From Elysia marginata (Eukaryota > Mollusca > Gastropoda > Plakobranchidae), in the NCBI GenBank assembly GCA_019649035.1, contig BMAT01001010.1:67153-114006 (forward strand): a stretch of 46,854 nt of DNA, read 5' to 3'. Shown here piece after piece: positions 13,201 to 21,333 of the stretch. The first letter of the stretch is position 1, and each line of letters begins with the position of its first letter. The notes beneath the pieces are model-generated. The model did not search any database and was not told the origin of the DNA. It saw nothing but the letters and a program-made list of their open reading frames with translations. A program made the translations under genes and the position numbers.

Positions 13201-16200
13201 CTACCATAACGAATAAATTCTTGAACTTGGTAGACTACACTTGTATCAAATTCTTTATGGTTGACAAAAATCATTCAATCTGACTTTGGTTGTGATTTAA
13301 TTAGTTTAAATGTCTTTCTCTTGACTTCCCTGTGTTGACTCTGAGAATTGAAGCAAGTTGCCTTAACTTTTGACTGAATTTTAATGCTTTATCTGTAGTT
13401 GCACATCTTGATGTGTAAAAAAAAGTCTGGCTGCTATTGATTTGTTTGAATTTCACCCCCTAAAGCGGGCAAGTAAAATTTTCAACATTATTTCATCAAA
13501 ATGCCTTAAAATTAGCTCATTCAGTGCTAAATACTTTGAGCCTCCCTTGCTTCCTTATTTTCAAGAATGATGCAAAAGGGAAGTTCATAACCAAAATTTT
13601 TACAAGGACTTTGAAGTGACAACTATGTCATTTAAAGTATGTTTTGTCTCCCTCTCTTCATTCAACTACCCAACAGCTGATGTCTAGAGAGCAAGTCCAT
13701 GATGAAAAGCTTGCTGTACAGAGGGCTTTACTTCACTTTGAGGGGCTGCACGGCAGGCCGGTAAGATTCAACATTAACATGAGTATGCCTTGCAATTTAT
13801 AAAAATTGAAATAACCTTTGTTTTGTAATACTCATATTCATGAGAGCTGCTCTTTGGAATAAAGAATTTGTCTGGTCTTAAAAAAAGTTTCAAATAATTC
13901 ATTATTATTTTTTTAAAGGGAGGGGGGGAGGAGGGAGGCTTCTAGTTGTTGTTATTTCTTGCAATGGTAAGAATGCGAGGAAAAAAATTTCAGAAAAAAA
14001 AAACATTTTTCGTAAAAAAAAAATTTTCAAGTTAAATTTAGCAACATTTAACTTAATAGGCCTATCCTCCTTATAAATAAACTCTAAGCAAGCTTTGTTT
14101 GTTTTTTTTTTTTGTTGTTGTTTTTTTTTCATTATGGTCATAAAATTTAACAGGTGTATTGCCAGTTACAATGGTGCAAATGAAAATTTGTTAACAAGTA
14201 CTCAGACGATCAGTCTTAGTTCTCAAGGGAGAGAAAAGTAATATGAAAAGTACAGGTTGTTCTACCCAAAAGACAAGGTATTTTTTCACTTAATATCATC
14301 AATATAGTATTATCCTGGAAATCAGTCCTTTTTGTTTTCATATGTGTAAAGTTTCAAGCCTAAAGTTAAATTTTCATTCATTACCAAGTAGCACTAGCTC
14401 CTCAAAATGAGACAAGTTGCAGAATTTTGTGATGTAGATATATAAGTGAGAGCTTTTGAAATGACCTTTTAAAGTGATGAAAACAAGGATTTTTATGTCT
14501 TCACAACTTTCAGGTATATTGTATCTGGATGAAAAAAAAAGTATCAGAGAGGCACATTTTCCATGTAATAGAGGAAAACACATGTGCTGATTTCCCATAA
14601 CAAAGAGACATTGTTTCAAATATATATTTTTGTGAGACAAAATACATTGTTTCAACAGAGCACCCGAGAAGAAAAGGACCTGATGAGACCATTGTATGAC
14701 AGATACCGATCTGTAAAACGTATGCTGGCCAAGCCTGTGTCGGTAGGTTTGATAAGAGCCCTCTATGTCTGAATAATGGTGGCCTGAGTGATTCTCACTC
14801 AAACCATTTCTTTTCATTTTTTTTAAAGTTTCACATATTCAAGAATATTGTTTGAGGTTTTTTTCTCTTTTTTTTTGGTTTCATGTTTTTGATTGTTGCT
14901 TTTTTTATACCTAGTTATGTCCTAAGTTTCAACTCTCAAGAATATTATGTCATTTAGCAAGTGAAATGCCTTACTAAGTATAAATTGCATCTTTTCAGCC
15001 TCGAAATTCTTTGGAGCTTCAGACTGTTCCCGAAGACAAAATGATTGAAATTCCAAGATTTTTGACAGTAAGTTTATTTTATATTCCTCTACTAATTTTC
15101 AAGCTTCTGTCTCCGAACATTTTCTTTGAACGTTGGTGCATTTCTATGTGAAAGGGTCTAAGTTATATACAGGGACAGAATTTTTTATCTAAGTCTCAAT
15201 CTGGGCTTTAAAGTCTTCGGTACAGGATATGTCGGGTTGAAATGGGCTTTAGTCTGGCAGATTTTATTTGGGTAATTGCTTCTGTCCGGTAATGAAGTAT
15301 TGTTAGTTTCGTTGTACTTAAAGTGAGAAAGGCTAAACGTGTGCGGTCAGAAAAAAAAGTTTGATTTGTGTAATAATATTTACTCTTGTTTACAAAACAG
15401 AACAAATTTTGACCCATCACCTTGGTGGCTAAAACATGGCGTTTGTTTTGTGTTTTTTGTTGGGTTTTCTTCTGTGTGTGTGAGTTTTTTTGGGTTTTTT
15501 TTACAGATGGTAGGTGTTTTCTGTCTCCAGATGGTTGTAAATTAACTGCCATTTTCTCTTCTGCATGTATCATATAACCAGCAAAAACTGGTGGTCAAAA
15601 GTTTATCAAATAGAGCCAATCTTTGAAATATCTCTTCATATTTGTATCGTTAAGCTTTTCATATTTTATCCTCTGTTTTTATCCTTTACTTTTTTTTTAT
15701 CTTCTTTGACCTGTGCAGCAAAGGAATACTATCCGGATACCAACTGCATTAGATGCCGACGGTGGAGATGTTGGGAACAGTTTGGACAGCAATAATGGTG
15801 TAATCAGTGGAAGGACTGCCTGGGGAAGCCACACCCCTAGCACGCCAACGTCTGGCGGAGAGTTTGGCTTGGTCACTCAGGACCTTGGTCTGCTCAGGGA
15901 GATTGAGGAAGAAGTTACAGCTTTAAGGGTCCCAGCTAATTTGAGAGAGGAAGAAGAAGAGGAGGAGGATGAGGATGGTGGCTCAGGCAGGCCTGAGGAC
16001 ACAGGAGGTGGGGGCGCTGGCAGTGAAGACAGCGGAGGAGGGGAGGCAAATCTGCATGAGTTATCACTGTAAGTTACTCCCTGCAGTGTTATTTGATCCT
16101 GTTTTGAAACCAAGTGCAGTATTAAAAGCAAAATATTGATATCATACAGCTCATTTGGTTTAAACATGACAGTGTTACGCAAGAAAATAGATCATCGTAA

Positions 16201-17594
16201 AACTTTTTGTTATCATGAAGTGACAGTGTGATGTCAAAGCAATACCTAGCTGCCTGCTATTTTGTGAGATAGGGATTTAAATAGCAATGATTGCTTTGTC
16301 ATTAAGTTAGTGAAATTTTACATTCATAAAGATTTTTTAAAAATTATTTTGTCTTAATCCATGAGTCATGTTGTAATTGTCTCGCTATTCTTAATATGTA
16401 TGGTGGTGAACATATATTCCTCCATGATAGTGCTATGGGGAAGAAAAGGCTTAATATAAAGGTGTGGATGGAAAAAAAACAGATTTTCATCTTCTGATTT
16501 CTATTACATACAGAAAATAATTTTGAAATGATAAAAAAAATGTTATCGGGTCATAAAATCAATGTGAACAGATGAATGAATTGATTTGTTACTTTCCGCA
16601 ATATTCTGCTTCAGGTCTGAGCTGCACACAGAAATTGAATTATCAAGAGGCAAGAAAAAGCGGCTTCGGAGAGTTTTGAAAGATTTTGAAGAAGAGTTTT
16701 TGGATATGCATGGAAGGTGATATTTCTGATATATAGTAAAAAGTAACATGTAGACTTTCATTACTTCAGACATAACTTTTTCCTCGTTTAAATAAAAGTT
16801 TTTATGCATAGTCATTTCTGTTTTTGGATTAAAACATTTTGACAAAATATTTGCAGCAACAGATTTGCTTATGCGTCATTGTTCATTCATTGGTTTCATT
16901 CATTTGAAATAAGCTTAGTGAAAATGGAAACAGAAATTTTAAAATGTCAGGGAAAGCTATAAATCTCAAGTTTTCACCACAGATAGTGTTGACGGATGCT
17001 AGAAGAGCTTAAGTTTCAAACTTCAAGCTGGGATTTACGGGGGTTTGTCTGCAGTTAAACGAAAGTGAAATTGTTACTGGAAAAGTTTTACATTTTTAAT
17101 TGAGACATATTCTCTTTTGCTCTAAAACTGTGATGTTTTTGGCTCTTTCAGGAAAGTGCAAAAAGAGGACAGATACCCTCTGCAATCAGAATACAGTCAA
17201 TACAAGGTGAATGGCATATCCTCTTGATTTTTTTTTCCTTTTTAGTAGTTGATCCCTGATAATAGAATTTCAATAGTTATGAGCATGATTTAGGAGTTGT
17301 TTTTTTTTTTTTTTTGTTTTATGAGTTTAAAAACAGACATGAAGTCTGAGATTTTTACCCAAAAGTCTAGATATATATATACTTTATGATTTGGATTGAC
17401 AATACAAATTTATACAAGAACCAAATTGTATCAACATGAATAATGGGATGGGCTACCGTATTGAATTTTTTTCTTTTGATAGAAGACCTATCCTGAAATA
17501 AGATTGCATTTGAACAATTTTATTGTTTCCATTACAGAAAGTGAAAGCAAGGTTACGTCTGTTGGAGGCCCTGGTTCTCAAACATCACGAGTGA
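1167..17594 (+). CDS. FAM13: FAM13-family protein, 18 exons, 5' end outside window
   Basis: Joined exons give 733 codons plus a stop. The identity rests on the coiled-coil/C-terminal blocks typical of FAM13A/B/C: LKKKIKSFEEAFELQHGY (exons 9 and 8/9 border), KRKEAGRPEELL (exon 11), a block ending ALLHFEGLHGRP (exon 12), LMRPLYDRYRSVKRMLAK (exon 13), DFEEEFLDMHGR (exon 16), VQKEDRYPLQSEYSQYK (exon 17) and KVKARLRLLEAL (exon 18). Known family: vertebrate FAM13A/B carry an N-terminal RhoGAP domain and these helical repeats, while FAM13C lacks RhoGAP; no RhoGAP sequence is in this window, so its presence is unknown. The middle (exon 4, about 200 residues) is Ser/Gly/Asn-rich and probably disordered, with a basic cluster (PPRRIPSRKHRHS) that could be a nuclear localisation signal. 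Exon 15 has a run of seven glutamates. All exon junction phases agree, and no in-frame stops occur. The protein has no enzymatic motif in the visible part; a scaffold role is inferred. Borders were set by eye. Confidence 0.93.
1393..1625 (+). repeat. Candidate tRNA-derived SINE with a partly duplicated head
   Basis: A 40-bp unit beginning TGCTCACATGGCA is repeated at 1408 and 1448 (GAAAG(A/G)GGTTGACCCC in both). GTGGCTCAGTG resembles a polymerase III A box and GGTTGACCCCGGT a degenerate B box. An 11-bp inverted pair GAGCAGTGGCT (1393) / AGCCACTGCTC (1442) accompanies it. The body to about 1625 is less AT-rich than its surroundings. No target duplication was found, so the SINE assignment is tentative. 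Confidence 0.4.
1932..1954 (+). CDS. FAM13: FAM13 microexon b (23 nt)
   Basis: A 23-nt exon between TTCCTTCAG and GTGAGT encodes VAAPDDI and the first two bases of a methionine codon. The exon before ends in phase 0 and the one after begins with the completing G. Confidence 0.7.
2573..2615 (+). CDS. FAM13: FAM13 exon c (43 nt)
   Basis: Flanked by a T-rich tract plus TTACAG and by GTAAGG; encodes (M)HDFNGVERAEILTG. Together with the microexon it gives exactly 22 codons, ending in phase 0. Confidence 0.75.
2616..3978 (+). other. FAM13 intron, AT-rich, left part
   Basis: No exon or structured repeat is evident. It contains homopolymer T tracts (longest around 3029-3049). The open frame on the other strand at 2707-2943 lies over poly-T/poly-A-rich sequence and is not supported. 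Confidence 0.5.
3979..4405. mobile_element. MITE-like element, copy 1 of a local family
   Basis: The ends are imperfect inverted repeats of about 36 bp: the left end reads TGTCTTGCAACCAGTCCAAA and the right end, on the opposite strand, TGTCTTGTATTCTGTCCAAG; both continue to TAAGTC. The internal sequence has no open frame. The same sequence recurs in reverse orientation at 9188-9625, including the internal words reading CAGATATTGGTATCACA here, so it is a dispersed non-autonomous DNA element rather than a unique intron segment. Confidence 0.7.
4406..5490 (+). other. FAM13 intron, pyrimidine-rich tract
   Basis: From about 4470 to 5080 the + strand is strongly pyrimidine-biased (T-rich with many CTTC, CTCC and TTTC words), giving accidental hydrophobic open frames at 4607-4843 and 5331-5534 that are not gene-like. 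No repeat unit is clear. Confidence 0.5.
5491..6091 (+). CDS. FAM13: FAM13 large exon d, Ser-rich region
   Basis: This 601-nt exon starts after AATCACAG in phase 0 (HKKPIGPPRR...) and ends at GACAG before GTGAGG. The open frame runs without a stop, is rich in Ser, Gly and Asn, has a basic cluster at its start and ends in FIPPLDFSTLHEHVDGTG. It is the longest exon in the gene and probably encodes a disordered linker holding phosphorylation sites; that function is inference. Confidence 0.88.
6453..6582 (+). CDS. FAM13: FAM13 exon e
   Basis: Acceptor TCTCTAG, donor GGGTAAG. Encodes EPIPVSKGQFDTQIWIKT through VISPRSHKLKKRNG, with a basic C-terminal end. It joins the previous exon by completing a GAG codon. 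Confidence 0.88.
6583..7852 (+). other. FAM13 intron, no recognisable feature
   Basis: AT-rich sequence with T homopolymers. Nothing beyond splice signals at its ends is seen. Confidence 0.5.
7853..7939 (+). CDS. FAM13: FAM13 exon f
   Basis: Acceptor CCCTCTTCAG, donor CAGGTGAC. Encodes PESVLTAPLSVDIEAPMSP and NSNCGLFR across its ends; proline/serine-rich. The 87-nt length keeps frame whether included or skipped, so it could be a cassette exon. Confidence 0.82.
7940..9187 (+). other. FAM13 intron, mostly unique sequence
   Basis: AT-rich with a G run near 8478. The segment 8900-9170 is less AT-rich and contains GGGTTTGAACCAGAC, which faintly resembles a polymerase III B box, but no A box or duplication supports a SINE. 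Confidence 0.4.
9188..9625. mobile_element. MITE-like element, copy 2, reverse orientation to copy 1
   Basis: It begins with TGCTGTCCAAGTACTGTCCA, continuing to TAAGTC and GGCTTAGTTTTGA, and ends ACTCATTTGGACTAGTTGCG then AGACAT. Read on the - strand it aligns along nearly its whole length with 3979-4405, including the terminal and internal blocks. No open frame. Confidence 0.7.
9731..10184. mobile_element. Inverted-repeat element with 17-bp perfect arms
   Basis: CTGTGACAAAAGGTCGT at 9731-9747 is matched perfectly by its reverse complement at 10168-10184. Inside are three related words: GTGTCGCGAGTGATG (9754), TGTCGCGAGTGATTCTGACA (9915) and CACGGGTGATTCTGACATGA (9959). The arrangement resembles a MITE with subterminal repeats. 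No transposase is present and no target duplication was identified. Confidence 0.55.
10259..10486 (-). CDS. Unidentified 75-codon open frame inside a FAM13 intron
   Basis: The - strand frame encodes a protein beginning MNLLTIGSLEKCLGRNSIAC, with a mixed, non-repetitive amino-acid composition unlike the low-complexity frames elsewhere in the introns, and the C-terminal part SLISYSG-like to KYKK (residues about 52-75). The frame stays open upstream to about 10500. No family is recognised. It directly follows the inverted-repeat element at 9731-10184, so it may be a scrap of a transposon coding region or a relic exon. No start context or promoter supports it as an expressed gene. Confidence 0.2.
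   Translation of the reverse strand: MNLLTIGSLEKCLGRNSIACESEIRNIRLFNPGHEALRKCMRKLSLHETSLLSLIISYSGNGGSTQAIKVIKYKK
10830..10895 (+). CDS. FAM13: FAM13 exon g
   Basis: Acceptor TTTCCATAG, donor CACAGGTAGA. Encodes ASTNTDIPPSPPIHQDIYKK; the PPSPP segment resembles the proline motif that precedes the helical part of FAM13 proteins. The 66-nt length is frame-neutral. Confidence 0.88.
11201..11250 (+). CDS. FAM13: FAM13 exon h
   Basis: Acceptor TTTTTTCAAG, donor CAGGTGAGT. Encodes SDDDCSYRLRQLTKKISG; the start of the coiled-coil block. Confidence 0.88.
11509..11567 (+). CDS. FAM13: FAM13 exon i, conserved helical block
   Basis: Acceptor TTTTTGCAG, donor AAGGTATGA. Encodes LKKKIKSFEEAFELQHGYK, one of the most conserved family segments, ending in phase 0. 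Confidence 0.95.
11967..12048 (+). CDS. FAM13: FAM13 exon j
   Basis: Acceptor CCACCATAG, donor AACGTAAGC. Encodes PSQGERAAQPDVRKYMNEL and SKARKDLKR, directly continuing the conserved block of the previous exon. Confidence 0.93.
12728..12900 (+). CDS. FAM13: FAM13 exon k
   Basis: The acceptor is TTTGAAAAG; the proposed donor is GTCTGT after ...GAGGAGCTTTTG, chosen because it is the GT that preserves phase 0 and ends the family motif GRPEELL. Encodes a low-complexity SGASSSGVEPSPPATP segment followed by STLELILHCLLEKRKEAG. The donor is weak; the reading frame stays open to 13044, so an intron-retained form would end with an alternative tail of about 48 codons. Confidence 0.85.
13677..13760 (+). 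CDS. FAM13: FAM13 exon l
   Basis: Acceptor CCCAACAG, donor CCGGTAAGA. Encodes LMSREQVHDEKLAVQRALL then HFEGLHGRP, a strongly conserved FAM13 segment. Exactly 28 codons. Confidence 0.94.
13761..14658 (+). other. FAM13 intron, no recognisable feature
   Basis: AT-rich with A and T homopolymers (13915-14130). The - strand frame at 14374-14817 overlaps an exon antisense and has no family resemblance. Confidence 0.5.
14659..14742 (+). CDS. FAM13: FAM13 exon m
   Basis: Acceptor TTTCAACAG, donor TCGGTAGGT. Encodes STREEKDLMRPLYDRYRSVK and RMLAKPVS; the PLYDRYR motif is characteristic of the family. Exactly 28 codons. Confidence 0.95.
14999..15067 (+). CDS. FAM13: FAM13 exon n
   Basis: Acceptor CTTTTCAG, donor ACAGTAAGT. 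Encodes PRNSLELQTVPEDKMIEIPR and FLT; frame-neutral length of 69 nt. Confidence 0.85.
15719..16068 (+). CDS. FAM13: FAM13 exon o with acidic run
   Basis: Acceptor CTGTGCAG, donor CACTGTAAGT. The 350-nt exon encodes a Gly/Ser/Thr-rich stretch, then LLREIEEEVTALRVPANL, a run of seven Glu with Asp, and a Gly-rich acidic tail ending in NLHELSL. The purine-rich codons create a pyrimidine-rich antisense frame, which is not a gene. Confidence 0.9.
16615..16716 (+). CDS. FAM13: FAM13 exon p
   Basis: Acceptor TGCTTCAG, donor GAAGGTGAT. Encodes SELHTEIELSRGKKKRLRR then VLKDFEEEFLDMHGR, the start of the highly conserved C-terminal helical domain. Confidence 0.95.
17152..17206 (+). CDS. FAM13: FAM13 exon q
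   Basis: Acceptor CTCTTTCAG, donor AAGGTGAAT. Encodes KVQKEDRYPLQSEYSQYK, a hallmark of FAM13 C-termini. Confidence 0.97.
17538..17594 (+). CDS. FAM13: FAM13 terminal exon r with stop codon
   Basis: Acceptor CCATTACAG. Encodes KVKARLRLLEALVLKHHE followed by TGA at 17592-17594, as at the family C-terminus. The 3' UTR follows; its poly(A) site could not be placed. Confidence 0.95.
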   Translation, partial: KVKARLRLLEALVLKHHE

Positions 17595-18418
17595 CTATTT
17601 GTTGAAAAGCAGAGTGGCTGTTGATGTGTTGCTTTTGTTATCAGGATTTTCCCTTGTTTTAGCAAAATAGCTTAACAAATAGCAAGTATTCTTTTTCCAG
17701 TCTCCTTTGGATTCTACCAATATAATTTCTATAATCTTATCTGGTACTTACCAGGGTATATTGGCTTTTTTTGTTGTTATTCACCATATTTGTATAAATT
17801 TCAATACCAAATGTCTTGAGACCACTCCAAATGAGCCAGGCGTTGTAAATTTTAAAAAAAGGCATTAGTTGTAATTAGATCTATATTCCTCTTTTTCTCA
17901 ATACTTTATATCAGCAGAAGCTCGTATCTTTCCACTAAATATTAAAACACATATTTGACATTTGAAAGATGTAAAAAAAGTGGTGTGAAAAATATCAACA
18001 CTTTGCAATGTAAAAATAGAGACATACAACTGGTTTGGATCAGTTGTAAGACAAATGGTTCTAGTTTGTCAGGATCGTTTTAAATACAAAGTAAACGTAA
18101 GTTGTTATGAAATTATTGACAGGGCTTTTTTTATCTTAAACAATTACTCCTAACCTAAATTTCATACTTCATGATTTTAACATTATAACCCTCGCTTGGT
18201 CATAAAAAGTAAAAACTCATGTTGATTAGGAAACTGTAACCAAGTATTATATTTGTATGTTTTTTTTTTTTTTGCTCGAATCAGTGGAATGTTGGAAACA
18301 AATTTTCATGACTGATTTCTGCTTTTGAGAAAAGCTAATGATGCTGAGAAGGAATCTCCTTATGGAAACAATGATCTTTGCAGCAGCATCTAATTGTAAT
18401 TCCATACTGCGTTTTATA
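17595..18418 (+). other. FAM13 3' UTR and downstream sequence
   Basis: Follows the FAM13 stop. It contains MITE copy 3 (17807-18059). No convincing AATAAA plus downstream GU-rich pair was identified, so the transcript end is unplaced. Confidence 0.4.
17807..18059. mobile_element. MITE-like element, copy 3 (shorter)
   Basis: The left end CCAAATGTCTTGAGACCACT then CCAAATGAG matches, as inverted complement, the right end TGGTTTGGATCAGTTGTAAG then ACAAATGGT. The ends resemble those of the elements at 3979 and 9188 but the body is about 250 bp rather than 430 bp. It probably lies in the FAM13 3' UTR. Confidence 0.6.
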
Positions 18419-18627
18419 CAGCTGACTACTGATAAGTCAATGTCTTAGGGGGATTAAAATCAACATTGACTTATCCATACATCTACTTAACTGTTAGTTG
18501 CCCCCCCCCCCTCCCGTGGATAAAAGAAGGGGAATAACTACATTGGACAATGTTATTTCCCCTGACAGCTGGAAAATTTTTTAAGGACATGTTTGCCTAG
18601 TGTGATGCATGCAGTTTGGTGTTAATG

Positions 18628-18740
18628 TTAATAATAATAATAATAACATCTAAATTTATATAGCGCTTTTTACAATAATTTAAAGTCTCAAAGCGCTTGA
18701 CAAAATAAAAGCTACACAGTTTCTTTCAAACAGGTTTTCA
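18628..18740 (-). repeat. Retroelement 3' tail nested in the Tigger-like element
   Basis: On the - strand this reads TTTGTCAAGCGCTTTGAGAC, then GTAAAAAGCGCTATATAAAT and a (TTA)n tail (18629-18646). That pairing of GCGCTTTGAG and GCGCTATATAAA is a common 3' end of animal SINEs and LINEs. The 5' limit of the element is unclear. Confidence 0.55.
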
Positions 18741-19067
18741 AAAACATGGATAACGTAGACAATTGGAAATTGAAAAAAAAATCAATTTAAAAAACAAAGA
18801 TGTTAGTCCTGAAAAGGACTCCTACCCACCTCTAGAGCCCAACTAGGTTGATTCCTGCACACAGGAGAAAAGAAGAATGTGGGACTGACCATTCTTTAAT
18901 ATTTATTTTCAGGGGTGGGTTTGAAGAACGAAGTGAGAGAGGTCTGCTTTTTGGACTGGACATTTTGAAACACAATTGCCTTTTGAACTTAAGAGAGCAG
19001 TTCATCTGATGTGCTTTAACTTTAGAGAGCAATTCATCTGATATGCTTCTCTGTATGAAATATCGTG

Positions 19068-20449
19068 TCAAGGTTTCCATGGCCGAGGCGACACCTCATC
19101 ACTGACCGAGGGCATCTCTTCACCCTGGTCATCCTCATTGTCAGCTGCTGGTTCAATTTCTCTCTCTGAATCTGTAGTACTGGGATTCATTTCCTCTGAT
19201 GGGGAAGGGGCAGCTGGCACACCCTAAGGCCTATCCAGATTCTCTAAATCATCCAGTGAGTCTGGAATGCCGTATTCCACTAGCAGACTTGACAGGAAAG
19301 TTTGAACATCAGTTTCTTCTGCTTCAATTTATTTTCTCTCTCAGTCTCAGAGGCTTGAAAATCTGCTTTCTTGAAGCAGTTCCTTATGGTGGCAGGCTCT
19401 ACTTTCTCCCAGACTTGCTTTAGAATGGTAACAGCATCAAGTAGCGTCAGCTTGATATTGTCAAAGTCATTGCCTTCGTCTACATGATTTTTTTGTTCTC
19501 TTCACTAGAGTCCCTCTGTAATGGCATATTAAATTATTGGTGATTCTCAATTCGCATGGCTGAGACTTGTTCATCATGTTCGGCGGCAAAAATAACAGCT
19601 CTACTGCTTTTAAGTTGTCAATTTTCGGGTGGGCTGTGCAGTTGTCCAGAGTCCAGATGGCACATCATTTTGTCGAATTCTTGAAGCCATTCTGTGAATA
19701 TGCGTGCTGTCATCCATGCCTTGGAATAGGACTGGTACTCAACAAGTAGTTTTGAGCTTTTATGGAGCATCTGGGTGTCTTAAACTTGCCTATGACAAAC
19801 AAGGGCAGTTTATGACTGCCATTCATATTAGCACAGGTTAGCACAGTAACCCTGTCCTTCAGGGCTTTTCCTCCATCGCATTCTTGGCCTTTGAAATCCA
19901 TTGTCTTGTTTGGAAGAAGTCGCCAAAATAGACGGGTTTTATCCGCGTTGTATACATCAAAGGGCTTGTACTGTGATAATTTTTTTAGAACGGAATCTCA
20001 CCATTGATTCAAACTGGTATTGTCAACCGATGAACTTTCGGCGCACAAAATTTTGAACCTGAGTTTGTGTTTCCTTTTAAACCTTGCCAACCATCCTTCA
20101 CTGCATTCCCAGTTGTTTTTGCCAAACGCCTCTGCAATTGAAGTTCCCATTATTTTTATCATTGGTCCACTTATCCGAATGTTGTTGCCTCTTGTTTCGG
20201 TAAACCGTTTTTAAAGTTCAGATCAACGTCATCATGATTTGCCAGTCTCACATGTTGCTTGCTAACGTAAAACTGGCCCGAGTTGAACTGCTGTCTATAA
20301 TGTTCTTTGCACTTTATGATGGTTGAGACACTGTTGGCAGGGATTTGAAACTCATCAGCTACAACCTTTTGTTTCTTGCCACTTTCAACTGCCTCGATCA
20401 ATTCAATTTTTGGTTTCAAATGCAGAATGGTCAGTTTTCTTCCAGCCAT
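19068..20449 (-). pseudogene. Tigger-like transposase, frameshifted
   Basis: Read on the - strand, the product starts MAGRKLTILHLKPKIELIEA at 20449 with a psq-type helix-turn-helix including KKQKVVADEFQIPANSVSTI. A CENP-B-type second DNA-binding domain follows near 20130-20020 (NNWECSEGWLARFKRKHKLR). The DDE nuclease part contains YNADKTRLFW (first Asp, about 19970), KDRVTVLTCANMNGSHKLP (about 19850) and LDNCTAHPKIDNLKAVELLF then LPPN (second Asp, about 19650-19590). At least one frameshift separates FTEWLQEFDKMMCHL from LDNCTAHP, and other stops interrupt the frame. An acidic C-terminus (about 19180-19090) precedes TGA at 19068-19070. Known role of the family: cut-and-paste transposition; some were domesticated as CENP-B, JRK or POGK, but the breaks here argue for a dead copy. 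Confidence 0.85.
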
Positions 20450-21333
20450 GATTCCAATTAGTAAAGTAATTGTAATCGGAATTTCGGAAACTGTCAGGAA
20501 GTGACTTCAAATTATTGCAGTGAAACAAAAAAAACACAACTTTAATGCAGAGAATAAAGATAACTGTAGAGTAGACCTATTGCTTGTTGTTGCATTGACC
20601 AACAGTAATAATGCGACTATGAAGTGCAACACTTTGTCACAACTGTTAAGTGATACGGAACTACACAAGACCTCGTGTAGGTCTGTCGAGACCGAGAGGA
20701 GAGAAATCATAGTTTAGGCCTAGAGTAACAAAGGCAAGGTTTTGTTATTTAATTTGATGATGCGCTGACTGGAGATGGACAAAGCCTCGCGCTTATTGCA
20801 CATGGGGAGGGGGTGGTGGTGGTTTCCGATTTTCACAAATACGCATTCATCCTGTGGTTTGTGGGCCATGTGGCAGCCTGGTACTGGCACTGCGTGTGTA
20901 GGCTAGGCCCACCGGTCGGCTGGCCCATGCCTGACCATGAATTTACCTGGCTGAAGTGGCGAGGCTGGCTTGGATTTGAAATTTGAAAGGCCTTGCTGTG
21001 CAAGGAAGGGGTGGTGTACACCGTAGTCACTAATTGGCCTTTGTTGTCAGAGAGTGTGTCAAGTTCAACAATACAGGTAGAATCTAAATAATAATGTCAT
21101 AGGTAGGGGACAAGGGAAGCGAGGTCATTCAAAATGCTGTGAAGGAAAGTGAAGATCGACTTATCCGGAAAGATCTATTGAATACAAAGGAAAGGATCAA
21201 TTTGACCGTCTTGACGGTTGAGTCGACATCAACTTATCAGTTGCTATTTTGCAGAAACGTCATGACAAAGGGGAGTGTTCTTGGAAATTAGGATCTACTC
21301 AACCGAAAATTGACTCTTGCAAAGTCGACTGTA

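Larger units (their letters stand above)
18419..21331 (-). mobile_element. Tigger/pogo-like DNA transposon
   Basis: The ends are CAGCTGACTACTGATAAGTC at 18419 and, on the opposite strand, CAGTCGACTTTGCAAGAGTC from 21331, each flanked by TA (18417-18418 and 21332-21333), the target site of the Tc1/mariner superfamily including pogo/Tigger. The length of about 2.9 kb and the CENP-B-type transposase inside agree. Subterminal palindromes occur, for example GATAAGTCAATGT (18431) with its complement at 18463-18475. A retroelement tail is nested at 18628. Ends are diverged, so this copy is old. Confidence 0.75.

Noticed and set aside
15877..16182. Ser/Pro-rich antisense frame
   Set aside because: Mirror of the acidic Glu/Gly-rich FAM13 exon on the other strand.
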